NCBI GenBank assembly: GCA_026214975.1
Contig: CM047815.1
Location: forward strand, 83,410,800-83,474,799
Length of the DNA stretch: 64,000 nucleotides
Reading direction: 5' to 3'
From: Gentiana macrophylla
Lineage: Eukaryota; Streptophyta; Magnoliopsida; Gentianales; Gentianaceae
The notes under the pieces are model-generated. The model saw nothing but the letters and a program-made list of their open reading frames with translations. It was not told the DNA's origin and ran no database searches. The position numbers were made by a program, and so were the translations under genes. Shown one piece after another: positions 21,666-32,607 of the stretch (its first letter is position 1; every line of letters begins with the position of its first letter).

Positions 21666-22439
21666 AGGCCGGCCTCGGTTTTTTTTGTTTAAGCACTGCT
21701 CCCTAACCCGCTTTTTAATTGAAGTTTTTTTTTTTTTTTTTTTTTTATACTTATTGTTAGATATTTTTCATAAATAAATATTTTGGTTATTGTTTGCATA
21801 CGAGTTGCCGTCATTTAATTAATGTTATCGCAACGAAACGGGTTCGACTCCGATACATGCATTTTCGAATCGATATGTACTTACCCTTTCGTAAGTAGGT
21901 GCATGCTTTCATCCGCGAATGAATGATAACCCTACCATTTTCAGCAAGCGAGTACTCTATTCGCTTATGCAGATTTGCAGAACCTATAACAATCATAAGT
22001 ATGCAGATTTAAAATTCATAAGTTTGACAACATCATCGTAAAACTTTGAGTGTCCTCGGTTTGATTCAAACAAGTCACCGCTTGAATCAAACACCCCATC
22101 AGATCCTCGAAAGAAATTTTCATTTGATCCCTTAGCCGACAAATCGCAATAGGATGAAACATCTCTTAAAAGACAACGTTATTAACATCCGTAAATGCAT
22201 AAAATTAACAAAACTTGTTTGTATGTCTTTTTTTTTTTTTTGGCCAAGTAAAATTTTTTATTCTGACCTTTATCGATTGGAGTAAAAAAAAATTTGGTCT
22301 TTATCAACAAAAATTACTAACATATTATATTGTGCTAGACGGATTAAAGTTTCTACACTGATTTTTTTTTTTTCTTTTATCGAAACACGTATCACGCTTT
22401 AAGACCTGGCTCTCGCGGCATCACTATAGGGCCGGCCCT
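21666..22439. mobile_element. TIR element with AGGGCCGGCCCT ends (non-coding)
   Basis: The right end is AGGGCCGGCCCT (22428-22439). The left end is AGGCCGGCCT here and AGGGCCGGCCCT in copy 2 (52230). The two ends are inverted repeats, and the motif is itself a palindrome. I see no transposase and no clear target duplication. Its right end abuts the first tandem unit exactly, suggesting the insertion or a later deletion trimmed that unit. Confidence 0.55.
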
Positions 22440-22929
22440 AATTTATCACCGACACTTGAGTAAAGTGAATCTGCAATATTTGAAAATACAACTACAATAC
22501 CTTTGTTTGCGCGCCACTTGGTTTTAGCGTAACAATGTCTTTCATCATCGTGCTCGTGGTTCGTGGCGCCGCTTGTTCATTTTTCTAGACACGATCTTTT
22601 AGGAAGTTAATGATTCTTGTATAGCATGAAATCATTTATCGTAGCTATTTGAGTTTTTCTCAGTCTTCATTTTGATTGTGTTGTCGAGCTTGGTGTGTTT
22701 GTTTAAAAACGGTGCGAGGACTTTTATCGTTAGTTTTGTTTATCGCTTTACTTTATCGAGCACTTTGTATGGTTTATTAAATATTTTGTGATCCGATATG
22801 TACTTGATAATTTCTATACAAAAGTTGTTTGAGTTGGAAAATACAATTCAATTGCTAAATTAGGAGGATCTTATTATGATTGATAAATAAGTAATATAAG
22901 AAATAAAACTGCAATTTGTTAACAACTCA

Positions 22930-22990
22930 TCCGCTGTAGCACTTGGCAATTCAGATTTGATTGAATCCGGGTTCAAATCCTGGCAGCGGA
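22930..22990 (+). repeat. 61-nt tRNA-like mini-cloverleaf unit 1
   Basis: The ends TCCGCTG and CAGCGGA form a perfect 7-bp acceptor-like stem. ATTCA/TGAAT forms a 5-bp stem with an 8-nt loop, and CCGGG-TTCAAAT-CCTGG forms a T-arm whose GGTTCAAATCC matches the Pol III B-box consensus. TAGCACTTGGCA replaces the D-arm and variable loop. A T-run follows within 10 bases. The first 61 of the folded positions account for every base. No CCA end, and no assignable anticodon. Confidence 0.75.
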
Positions 22991-23076
22991 ATAAACTTTT
23001 TTTGGTTTTTTGGTTTTTCACACTAAAATATGTACGTAATATATAAACAATAAAACTCTAAATATAAAATAAATTG

Positions 23077-23137
23077 TCTGTTGCAGCTCTCGGCAATTCA
23101 CACTTGATTGAATGCAGGTTCAAATCTTGGCAGTAGA
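23077..23137 (+). repeat. 61-nt tRNA-like unit 2 (diverged)
   Basis: Same layout as unit 1. The acceptor arms TCTGTTG/CAGTAGA still pair with two G-T wobbles, the middle stem ATTCA/TGAAT is intact, and the T-arm reads GCAGG-TTCAAAT-CTTGG. A T7 run follows at about 23143. Preserved pairing despite base changes on both sides is the notable point. Confidence 0.65.
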
Positions 23138-24615
23138 ATGTAATTTTTTTAGATGTTTTTTAATCCTATATATTTTTATTTTTTTAAATTGTTTTTTTCT
23201 TAATTATTAAAAAAGATATATGTTGTTAAACTCGTGTTTGTTTAGGTAGTGAGTTTGACTATGATCGTTCGTTTAATAAACGAGCAAAAAATTATGTTAA
23301 AACTTGATTCGTTTATGTTACAAGCTTTTCACGGTCCTCTATTTTTAATAAATAAACCAAAAACTATGTTCAAGTTTGACTCGTTTAAAAGACAAATTAT
23401 CCACGCTCGTGATCGAGTTTGGCCCATTAAATGTTTTTTTTCCATCCACCTCGAGTTCGGCTCAAGCATTCAAACATCATTGTTCAAAAAGTATCAGAAA
23501 AACTATACAAGTATTCTATAAAATTGTATTAATTAGCTGAATTGATATATGAATTATCATTAGATGTATTAGTGTTAAGCCGTAAATTGACTCATCTATA
23601 TAAGAAAAAAAGGCTTATGGACATAATCGAGTAGTTCACGCGATAAACGAATTTTAATCGATATAATAGTATAAACTTAAAAAACACTAAAATTCTTGCA
23701 TTTGGGACATGATATATAGATGTAGTGTTTTGGTGGAATTTTATAGACTTGAGGAATGAAATAATCATCCACCTCCATATTAATTTAAGTTATTAGAAGG
23801 GTTGATAATTCGACACCGTATCAAGACAGAATGTCCTTAGTTCAAACCTCTTTGATCCCAGCTATATTGGTGCACGTGTCGGGCCTCCCACGCCCTTAAT
23901 ATAGACACACATTTGACGGATCATATTGAAGCGTATAATTAAAGTGTTAGTCATCTATCTCTCCACCAACTTGCTTTTAGAGAGATTTTAATTCAACAAG
24001 AAGTTATACGCTCATACTTTTCGAGTCTATGATGTTCATGTTGAAACCATTATTCACACGCTAGTGGATTGTTGATGGATTATGGGGTTTGAACTTGTAT
24101 CAAAAAGATTATTCTCCTTGGCTAAAGATAAATTTATCACCGACACTTGTAGAGTAAGGTGAATCTGCAATATTTGAAAATACTACTACAATACCTTTGT
24201 TTGCGCCACTTGGTTTTAGCGTAACAATGTCTTTCATCATCGTATACCTCGCTTGTTCATTTTTCTAGACACGATCTTCGAGAAAGTTAATGATTCTTGT
24301 ATAACATGAAATCATTTATCGTAGCTATTTGAGTTTTTCTTAGTCTTCATTTTGATTGTGTTGTCGAGCTTGGTGTGTTTGTTTTAAAACGGTACGAGGA
24401 CTTTTATCGTTAGTTTTGTTTCTTATTTTACTCTTATCGAGCACTTTGTATAGTTTATTAAATATTTTGTGATCCGATATGTATTTGATAATTTCTAAAC
24501 AAAAGTTGTTTGAGTTGGAAAAATACAATTCAATTGCTAAATTAGGGAGGATCTTATTCTGATTGATAAAAAAGAAGTAATATAACACATAAAACTGCAC
24601 ATTATTAACAAATGA

Positions 24616-24676
24616 TCCGCTGTAGCACTTGGCAATTCAGACTTGATTGAATCCGGGTTCAAATCCTGGCAGCGGA
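24616..24676 (+). repeat. 61-nt tRNA-like unit 3
   Basis: Differs from unit 1 by one loop base (GACTTGAT for GATTTGAT) and lies at the same place in the second tandem unit. It is followed by a run of 11 T. Acceptor, middle and T stems are all intact. Confidence 0.72.
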
Positions 24677-24738
24677 TTAATTTTTTTTTTTATTGTTTTT
24701 ACACTAAAATACGTACGTTGAAGACTGAATGAATCATC

Positions 24739-24799
24739 TGTCCAGTAGCTCTTGCCAATTCACACTTAATTGAATCCGGGTTCAAATCCTGGCAGTGGA
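24739..24799 (+). repeat. 61-nt tRNA-like unit 4
   Basis: Middle stem ATTCA/TGAAT with loop CACTTAAT, and T-arm CCGGG-TTCAAAT-CCTGG, are intact. The 5' acceptor arm (TGTCCAG) no longer matches CAGTGGA well, although copy 2 (55269) reads TCCGTTG and pairs. T8 follows. Confidence 0.6.
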
Positions 24800-24921
24800 A
24801 TATAATTTTTTTTACATGTTTTTTAATCCTATATATTTTTATTTTTTGTAAATTGTTTTTTTCATTTTTTTTTTTTTTTTTTTTACACTAAAATATGTAC
24901 GTTGAAGACTTGAATGAATTG

Positions 24922-24982
24922 TCCGTTGTAGCTCTTGCCAATTCACACTTAATTGAATCCGGGTTCAAATCCTGGCAGTGGA
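24922..24982 (+). repeat. 61-nt tRNA-like unit 5
   Basis: Acceptor TCCGTTG/CAGTGGA pairs with two wobbles; ATTCA/TGAAT and the CCGGG T-arm are intact. Units 4 and 5 sit in a 183-bp local tandem duplication. T8 follows. Confidence 0.68.
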
Positions 24983-26055
24983 ATATAATTTTTTTTACAT
25001 GTTTTTTAATCCTATATATTTTTATTTTTTGTAAATTGTTTTTTTCTTAAATATTAAAAAGGATATATGTTGTTAAACTCGTGTTTGTTTAGGTAGGGAG
25101 TTTGATTATGATCTTCGCTTAATACACGAGTAAAAATTATGTTAAAGCTTGATTCGCTTATGTTACAAGCTTTTCACGATCGCTCATTTTTAATAAATAA
25201 CCAAAAACTATGCTCAAGTCACTTTCGCTTAAAAGACAATTTATCTACGCCTTGATCAAGTTTGGCTCATTAAATGTTTTTTCCATCCACCTCGAGTTCG
25301 CTCAATCATTCAAACATCATTGTTCAAAAAGTATCGTAAAAACTATACAAGTATTCTAATTGATATATAGATTATCATTAGATTTATCGTGTTAATTCGT
25401 AAATTGACTCATCTATATAAGAAAAAGGCTTATGGACATAATCGAGAGTAGTTCTCACGATAAACGAATTTTAACCGATATAACAAAGACAAACTTAAAA
25501 ACACTAAATTTTTTGCATTTGGGGCATGATATATAGATGTTGGTGTTTTGGTGAATTTTTACAGAATTGAGGAATGAAATAATCATCCACCTCCATATTA
25601 ATTTAAGTTATTAGAAGGGTTGATAATTCGACACCGTGATCGTGACAGAATGTCCTAATTTTAAACCTCTTTACTTAAAATCCCAGCTTATATTGGTGCA
25701 TGTGTCGGGCCTCCCACGCCCTTAATATAGACACACATTTGACGGAGCATATTGAAGTGTACAATTAAAGTGTTAATTATCTATCTTTCCACCAACTTAA
25801 GCTTTGTGGAGGATGATAATTTATCTCTCCACCAACTTAAGCTTTTAGTGAGGATGATAATTCAACAAGCTAAGTTATACGCACATACTTTTCGAGTCTA
25901 TGATGTTCATGTTGAAACCATTATTCACACGTTAGGGATTGTTGATGGATTATGGGGGTTTGAACTTTGTATCAAAAAGATTATTCTCCTTGGCTAAAGA
26001 TAAAATTATCACCGACACTTAGAGTAAAGTGAATATGCAATATTTGAAAATACTA

Positions 26056-26308
26056 CTCCCTTCGTTCCATAATAACTGAGGTAGTTGTCAAAAAATGTTC
26101 CAAAATAACTGAAGCAGAACATTTTCCAAAGCAGCATTTATTGCAAATTTTCCCTTATTTAATACTAGGGAGGAAGTTAAAAAAACTACTACATTAATTG
26201 TATCATAGAGGTTTTTTAGTCTTTGCATCCGAAAAGTCATAGCATTAAATCACATTCTTAATATGCGTGTTTTTGATAACTGCATCAGATAATTTAGAAC
26301 GGAGTGAG
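26056..26308. mobile_element. Stowaway-like (Tc1/mariner) MITE with TA TSD and visible empty site
   Basis: A 253-bp element begins CTCCCTTCGTTCCATAATAA and ends (reverse complement) CTCACTCCGTTCTAA, flanked by TA on both sides. It interrupts the third tandem unit: other units read GAAAATACTACTACAATACC uninterrupted, so the empty site with one TA is preserved in the window. Copy 2 has it at 56572-56827. Confidence 0.9.
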
Positions 26309-26574
26309 TACTACAATACCTTTGTTTGCGTCACTTGGTTTTAGCATAACAATGTCTTTCATCATTGTACTCAGGGTTCGCACGCCTCGCTTGTTCATTT
26401 TCCTAGACACGATCTCTTAGGAAGTTAAGGATTCTTGTATAGCATGTAATCATTTATCGTAGCTATTTGAGTTCTTATTAGTCTTCATATTTGGCCTTCC
26501 CTAAACACGCTATACAAGAGTCTGGTTAGCAAATCGTTTTTCGTAGACCATATATCACTTGTTTAGTGCAGCAG

Positions 26575-27000
26575 CTAAGCCAGCATCTTGATAAACCATC
26601 TGACTTTGATTGGGATTCTTGTCACACCAAAAGACGCTTTATTACTGTTTATTCTGTGTTTTTTGGGGGAATCTATTATAACTTTGGCAATCAAAGAAAC
26701 TATTGTTTGTAGGAGTTCTTCTGAAACTGAATCCAGGGCCATGGCTATAGTTACCTGTGAGTTGCAGTGTTTATCTTTCTTATCGAAGGATTTTCATGTG
26801 TCTACATCAGTTCATGTTCCTCTGATTCGTAACAATAGGAGTCCCATGTGTATGCTTGAAAACCTATCTTCCATAAACGACAAAGCATATGGAACTTGAC
26901 TGTCACTTTGCTCGTGAAAAGTTCCACTCTAGCTTGCTCAGACCTATGCCAATGCGCACTTTTCGCCTCCCGGCTTAAGGAAGGCTAATACAATTGCTGA
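26575..27000 (+). pseudogene. copia RNase H relic
   Basis: Across two frames the sequence reads DWDSCHTKRR, VFFGG, CRSSSETESRAMAIVTCELQ and KDFHVSTSVHVPL, the ordered motifs of a copia RNase H (DWAGC, RSSSEAEYRA, CDN region). No LTR or other domain accompanies it, so it is a stranded polyprotein end. Copy 2 at about 57097-57515 retains one extra A and a longer frame. Confidence 0.8.
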
Positions 27001-27980
27001 ATTCTTACATCACATCATGTCACCTCATACCAAAGAGTCAAAGGAAGAAGTAAATTGAAAAGAACTACTTTTATTTCTAGTTAATGCAATTAGCATTACA
27101 TTCATTTTTTTTTTTAAGGTAGTTAGTCTTCACAAGAAAGAGAAGAAAATGTCAGATAGCCAAAACAACATTTGCATTCATCGAACACATCGACCAGTAT
27201 TTCATGTTTAAGTGAAAAGTTAAATTTAAAGACCACAAAAATCCAGGCTGATGAACAAGCCTCGGTTTCTTCCCACTTTATGCATTTCCTAAGAAGACCT
27301 CAACATCCCAGCTAGTTAACGCTGAAAAATCTAGTCAAAATCAGTATATGTCACTAAGCGTTTAGACCTGCAAAGCAGACAGTATATCTTTCAACACTAC
27401 TGAGGAAGAGGAATCAAAAGTTACTTGTACCATTAATGGGAATTTAGAACATAGAGAGACATGAGATGTAACCTTTTTTTATCTTCTTTCACATAGGAAC
27501 AATGTGTAGCCTGAGTTGGATGCATCACATTCACATCCTTCCACTCGGTACAAACCATTTTATACAATGCTTGTACTATAAAATATCCCAAACCGGTTTT
27601 TTTAAAGGTAGAATAATTTTACTAGGTGGATGGATATGGCGTTACCATTTTTACCATCTTTCACATAGTAACGGTGTATATAAGTGACTTGAATGCATCA
27701 CAATATCACATTGATCGACTTAGTAAAACCATTGATACAACTGTTATACAATAAAATATCCTTAATCATGGACTGTACCACTAATGCAGCTTCATTAAAA
27801 CCTTTACCGTCACATATGATATTTCTTTCACACCAGAAACAATTATAACGCTGTGTAGATAGTCTATAATCAACTATTAAAAGGTTGATTACCACAATCA
27901 AACTCTGAAAGTCGATTATATGGTGTAAAATCGACTTTAAAAAGGTTGGATGTGTGGTGCCACAGTGGTGTAGTGCAAAA
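27001..27980. other. Intergenic, no gene seen
   Basis: AT-rich DNA with a pair of related words (CTTTCACATAG at about 27486 and 27658; TGCATCACA nearby) indicating a small internal duplication of about 170 bp. No supportable gene on either strand. Confidence 0.5.
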
Positions 27981-27984
27981 AGAA

Positions 27985-28270
27985 AGGTGTGCTGCTAACT
28001 CGTCGGCATGTGAGTGATGACCCTTTTTACCTATTATGTCATGCTCACTGTGAAACTATTTTGCATTCCTTGAGAGACTGCTATTGGTCTAGAGGGATGT
28101 GGAAAACCTTATATTGAGATGATAGCAATGGTGTAATGAACTGCTCATTCCCAAAAGATTGGATAGACAGAGGAATTCAAAGGGCGGATGATATTACCCG
28201 AGGTGAGAAATGGGGCTACCTTTTCCGTGAAGAAGTCGTCACCCCATGATAGACATGTTCTTAGACAAAC
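27985..28270 (+). pseudogene. LINE (non-LTR retrotransposon) reverse-transcriptase zinc-binding relic
   Basis: Reading across two frames gives TRRHVSDDPF, LLCHAHCETILHSLRDCYWS and RGMWK, matching the zf-RVT region (CxxC-x4-H-x4-C type) found at the C-terminus of plant LINE reverse transcriptases. Downstream fragments resemble the start of the following RNase H part. No polymerase domain is near. Copy 2: about 58510-58795. Confidence 0.65.
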
Positions 28271-29825
28271 GGTATATGTGTTTTTGTCTCAAAGCAGTAG
28301 CTAGAGTTAGGGTTATACAGTTAACTTTTGCCTTTTGCCAAAGGTTATACAGTTAACTTTTTTGTTCTTTAATATAATCGATCCTTTCTTTGGGGGAAAA
28401 GTATGCTTCCACCAAGGAGAATACAGTTGAATTCAACAATGGAAGCTTGACATCATAATATGAACAAATGCACATCCATCCCTTGGATATTCAAATAGCA
28501 AATTTCGAGAGCTTTTTTGCCTTTTAACAAGATTATTTTCATACTATTCATCAAAGAGAGAAACTAATTTACTCAAGAATGTCCAACTTACTGCCACATT
28601 GTAGTTGGAAAGCAATTATTAAACATCTAAAACAACCTCCTTTAGGAGTCCAAGTCTTCAACACAGATAGTTGTTAAAAACTGGAAGTGTGTCGAGGTGC
28701 AAGGCCTTAGTATGGAGTATGCAAGCATCCTGAGCACTTAACAATGCACACAGTTTCACCAAAAAAGGCGCCTTTACAACAAAGTGATGCACACTAATAC
28801 GTTAAAAATTATAAATAGAAGAACGATATGTAAATGTTAGAATAAACGAGCAACAAGCCAACAAGGAAAAGTCTTTTGGAGAAAGGTGTGACTGTGGTGG
28901 CCTTCAATCATATATTGTAGAACATTGCCTCGTCTAGCTGGAGTAAATCGCTTCTGCTATCGATCATGAATCTCACCCATTAAGGTGCAAAATGAGTGGT
29001 TTCGAGAACTATGTTGACCAACAAAAAGGTTTTTCTTTTTTGTTTAAACACAATAGAAACATACTTTAACAACTAATCGAGCTTCATCTAATATATGATT
29101 TCACAAATAAAAATTATCGTGATACAAGCAACAGCCTCCAACAATTCGTGAACGTGATAACCAGTAGTGAATCCACGATTCAACTATCCAGTGGGTTAAG
29201 TTTTATAGTTTAATGACTATATGCAACTATTCATCATGTTTCCTTCTTACAAATGCAATATATATAAATGAAATTCTAACAGATTACAAGGAATGGCTTC
29301 ACCATTGTAATCTGTGAAGAATGTGTGTCCTGGATCTCCAGGACAATAAGGGGTTAAAAAAAGGAAAGAAAAACATGGAGTATCATCATAATCTTGCTTG
29401 ACTAATCAGCAAATTTCAAAACATCCTTCCATTTCTGAGAAATTAGGAAAAGATTAAACACTCCACCTCCAAACCCAAAAGTTAGCACTTTAAGTAATCT
29501 ATGACGCAAAAATATCAGTTTAAGCAGTTCTACAGCAAAATGAGACTAATAGCAGGGAAAAACAAATCCATCATTTTATCCTACTTCATTAACACCCAAT
29601 ATTCAACTTGGAAAATGAAGAATGCATACATCGAATCTCATGTATTTGGCAAAAGTACAGCACTTTTTAATCCAACAGCGAAATGTAAAATAAGACAAAT
29701 TCAATATCTAAGAAATTAAAATGAAAAAAAGATTCAAATACTAGATCTTGAACCATCCAAAATGGTCGAATTGGACCAATCAAAGAACCAAGAAGGTACC
29801 TGGTTTTATTCAACCACTGAAGAAA
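28271..29825. other. Intergenic and 3' flank of NDUFB10, no other gene seen
   Basis: No coding or RNA feature is supportable. The last 400 bases or so are likely the 3' UTR and terminator region of the minus-strand NDUFB10 gene (AATAAA-like words occur on the minus strand). A 14-base palindromic word around ATTACAAGGAATGGCTTCACCATTGTAATCTG (29284-29313 region, arms ATTACA.. / ..TGTAAT) is a minor hairpin. Confidence 0.4.
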
Positions 29826-30240
29826 TCACTCAGCCACCTCTGCTGCAACTTTAGGCCCTTTAATCCCACAAGCCAAACAAACAATCAAAACCCAACAAAA
29901 ACAAACGAAAAAATAAACTTTCTAACGAGAAAAGGATCTAGCAAAATGAGTCCTACCGTGGAGAGAAAGTGGGCGATGATCTTTGCCCCACCCAACGCCC
30001 TGAGTGGCATCGAGATACAGCTGAACAAGGTGGCGACACTTCTGCAGATGATTCACACCTTCCACTCGATAGCACCATCTGACTCTTTCACGAAGGATTT
30101 TGGCTTTCTCGATGTCAATCCATTTCTCTCTGACCAAATGCTCTCTCATTTCAAAAGCTGCAACCGGATCCTTGTACGGGTTTTCCGGGTCAAAATTATC
30201 TGAGCTCCTTCATCGAAAATCACTCTTTCTTCCTCCCCAT
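29826..30240 (-). CDS. NDUFB10: NADH dehydrogenase (ubiquinone) 1 beta subcomplex subunit 10, copy 1
   Basis: An accessory subunit of mitochondrial complex I, located in the membrane arm and facing the intermembrane space. Exon 1 runs 30240-29957 and exon 2 29857-29826, joined by donor G|GTAGGA and acceptor TAAAG|GG, giving SLHG-PKVAAEVAE then TGA. Core residues REHLVREKWIDIEKAKILRE, VRWCYRVEGVNHLQKCRHLV and GVGWGKDHRPLSLHG are the plant NDUFB10 signature with its paired cysteines (RWCYR, QKCRHL). Length would be about 106 residues, the plant norm. Copy 1 lacks one G in codon 6 and one C near codon 15, so its N-terminus is out of frame; copy 2 is intact there but has an extra base near codon 86. 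Expression is presumably constitutive; no regulatory site is evident. Confidence 0.92.
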
Positions 30241-31889
30241 TTTGGATCTTTGTTTCTGATGGTTGTTTGTTTCAGATTTTGAGCACTACTCCTCGGTACA
30301 GAGGAAATAGAACGGAAAAGTCTGATCAAGTGAACTCTCACCCTGCAACGCAGCAATTACTGCGGTGCATTACATTTATCATATATAATCAATTTTTTAA
30401 AAATTTATTATGGACTTAAAAATCGACTTTACAATACATCTAGCATGATTTTGTTTTTTTTTTTTTTTTTGTCCCTTATATATAATTATATTTTTAAAAA
30501 TTCATTATGCACTTAAAAATCAACTTTACAATAAATGTGTTAGTGTGATTTTTACATTTAGCCAAAGTGAAAAAGTGGCCTCTTGTGATTAAAACACAAC
30601 AAACTCCGCTTAAAAAGACTTGACTTTTGAAATGAGAGGTTTCGCCAAGATGACATACATCGAACGGACCGGCGCGGGCCGATCGATCCACACAAATTAC
30701 ATCCAACATGTAAATTATGGCCTGATCAACTCATCGATCACTTCACACTAAAAACACTCACCACGCAGTTAACTTTCCTCGGAATCCCAACAATGGTGTA
30801 TTTCTCGGGCTCTAATAGCTAAGAGAGCCATCATGTGATCAAAATAAAGAATAGGCCAAGATGGTTAAGTTTTCTGTTCATGACTAAAATAATAGACATT
30901 CGGTCTGCCTAATTTTATATTTCAACGCTTGCTTTTCGTGATTGAACTCTACTAAATTTGAAGTTGTACTTATGAACCTTAAGATACATTAAGAATGTTT
31001 TATTTAAAGAGTTTGAGTTGTTTTAAAAGAATAAATTGACTAAATCAAGCCGCTGATGCTCAACCTCAGAAAGAAACGAGTTTTTTTCAATTGTTTTATA
31101 TAATAATGCTCAATTACCTACTCAACATCTGTATAACATTATTATTATTATTCCACCATCCCATGATAGTAAGTTTGATCCTTGTGGTAGGATTTAACCA
31201 TAGTAAAGAAGGGAGAATGTTTAATTTCATTAAAGTAACCAAAAGGCTAAGTTTGCAAGTTAGCTTAAAAGCATAATTCTGATTTCCATAATTGGCATTG
31301 TTTCTTTAGTGTTATGATTCATGCTTTGTATTTGTGGAAAAGAAAATGGAAGTTTTCCATGTTCCCGGTTCCTTTGATGTATGTCATTCTTTAATGGTCG
31401 TCATAACTCAATCACTACTTAGCTTTTAGCAGATGAAAACAACAACAATCAAAGGGTTAAGAGGAGGGTATGCATTGCTTCTCCCCTATATATTTCAGAT
31501 GGCTTCTTCTAGTTTATGGGTCTCTATAGCTTCGACTTATTTTTGTCGTCGTTTCAGAGAAATTGTGGATGTTATTGTTGGGAAAACACACACAGAATAA
31601 GTGAAAATCATCGCAAACACCCACAAATTATTTTCCTACTGTAAAGTCAAGAACTAACGATATACTAAGCAGTAAAGTTTCACGTAGTGAAATAAAAGCA
31701 GTAATAAAGAATACCATAATTTTAATATTTAAAACCCTCTCAACGCGAGAGAAGAGAAACCACTTATACCTCGGAGCCCTCAAAAATCCACCACTAACCA
31801 AGAATAAGAGATATGTTTTGTTCCAATGCACAACAACTCAATACCAATAAAAATACAAGAATATAAGAGTTGTAGAAAGATGTGATAAA
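30241..31889. other. NDUFB10 promoter side and intergenic DNA, no gene seen
   Basis: The first few hundred bases upstream of the minus-strand ATG should hold the 5' UTR and promoter. A pair of similar 90-bp stretches (ACTTAAAAATCGACTTTACAATA near 30414 and 30509) forms a small tandem duplication. A (TTA)-rich word lies near 31139. No supportable ORF. Confidence 0.45.
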
Positions 31890-32165
31890 TACATTTTCAA
31901 GCTTTAACACTTTATTTCACGTTGTGTCGTTTGGCCTGCACTGACATTTTTTAAATTCCCGTCGCTGAAAATTCAACTTCGCCCACTGAATTTTCCCCGC
32001 CCGTTGAATTTCACCGCCACTTCACGCTGATTTTAAACGGCTAGTGAATTTTCAACGGACGGTTGAAATTTTCAACGGCGACTTAAAAACGCCGCTTCCG
32101 ACTGACCGACGCGAAATAAAGCAAAGTAAAAACGACCAAAACGATTTTCTCAAAAGATGTCACCA
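31890..32165. repeat. Long foldback (inverted repeat), copy 1
   Basis: The left half contains TTTATTTCACG, CATTTTTTAAATTCCCG and TTCAACTTCGCCC; the right half has the complement of each in reverse order (GGCTAGTGAATTTTCAACGG, GTTGAAATTTTCAACGGCG, CGCGAAATAAAG). The clearer version in copy 2 has arms of about 65 bp plus outer pairing. No reading frame. It may be a foldback transposon or a hairpin inside a solo LTR. Confidence 0.75.
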
Positions 32166-32607
32166 AAAATAACAAAGAAAGCCAATCTCAAGAACTGCGC
32201 ACACTCGCACCCGACGCATTTAACCAACCGACCGATTGATGTAGGTTAAAAACGCAGAATGCGATCGATAAATATCACCTCATCGTTGGACAAAAGAATT
32301 GACACACACATTTTACTCTATTTTTACACTGATAGTTGAATCAAGTTCTCAATGTTATGGCTATTTTCTTTGCAGTACCATTCGAACTTTCTTTCTTGCA
32401 ATGCTGAAGATATGCTTGGTCCAATTTATACAAGTAAATGGAACAATAAAACTAAAGACAACGATGATGGCAATAGTTCCAACTTTTAACTTTGATTTTT
32501 TTTTCCTTTCCTTTTACTCCACACACAATTGGAAACTTACACGAAACCTTTCAGCGATCATGGACCACAAAACAGTGAAAGTGGTCCAACGGTTATGGAG
32601 TTTTAGC

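Larger units (their letters stand above)
22440..26484. repeat. Tandem array: two full units of about 1.7-1.9 kb plus a partial third
   Basis: The word ATTATCACCGACACTT or a close variant marks unit starts at about 22441, 24132 and 26004. Units 1 and 2 share, in order, the CTTTGTTTGCG word, the TGTTGTCGAGCTTGG word, tRNA-like units, the GATTGATAATTCGACACC word and a TCTCCACCAACTT word. The third stops near 26484 (after ATCATTTATCGTAGCTATTTGAG). No coding capacity. Each full unit holds two or three of the 61-nt tRNA-like units. Copy 2 of the array is at about 52990-57005. Confidence 0.9.

Noticed and set aside
22930..22990. A genuine nuclear or organellar tRNA gene
   Set aside because: Only 61 nt, no D-arm, no variable loop, 8-nt middle loop and no assignable anticodon; retained only as a tRNA-like repeat.
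23249..23521. 90-residue ORF repeated in copy 2 as a gene
   Set aside because: It lies in the noncoding tandem unit, and the equivalent frame in the second unit (25120-25370) is broken, with no splice or family signal.
22930..24982. CRISPR-like array of short repeats
   Set aside because: Plant nuclear DNA, irregular spacing (147 to 1,479 bp) and no regular spacers; the repeats are parts of larger tandem units.
26588..26899. Host membrane protein (hydrophobic start MINHLTLIGILV)
   Set aside because: The hydrophobic part is an out-of-frame reading of the copia RNase H motif DWxSCxTKRR; the rest is RNase H in frame.
29748..30203. 151-residue plus-strand ORF over NDUFB10
   Set aside because: It is antisense to the NDUFB10 exons, which explain the sequence with splice sites and a strong family match.
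31560..32290. Solo copia LTR (TGTTGG... to ...TTGACA) containing the foldback
   Set aside because: No matching 5-bp target duplication in either copy and no related full element in the window; only the foldback itself is supported.
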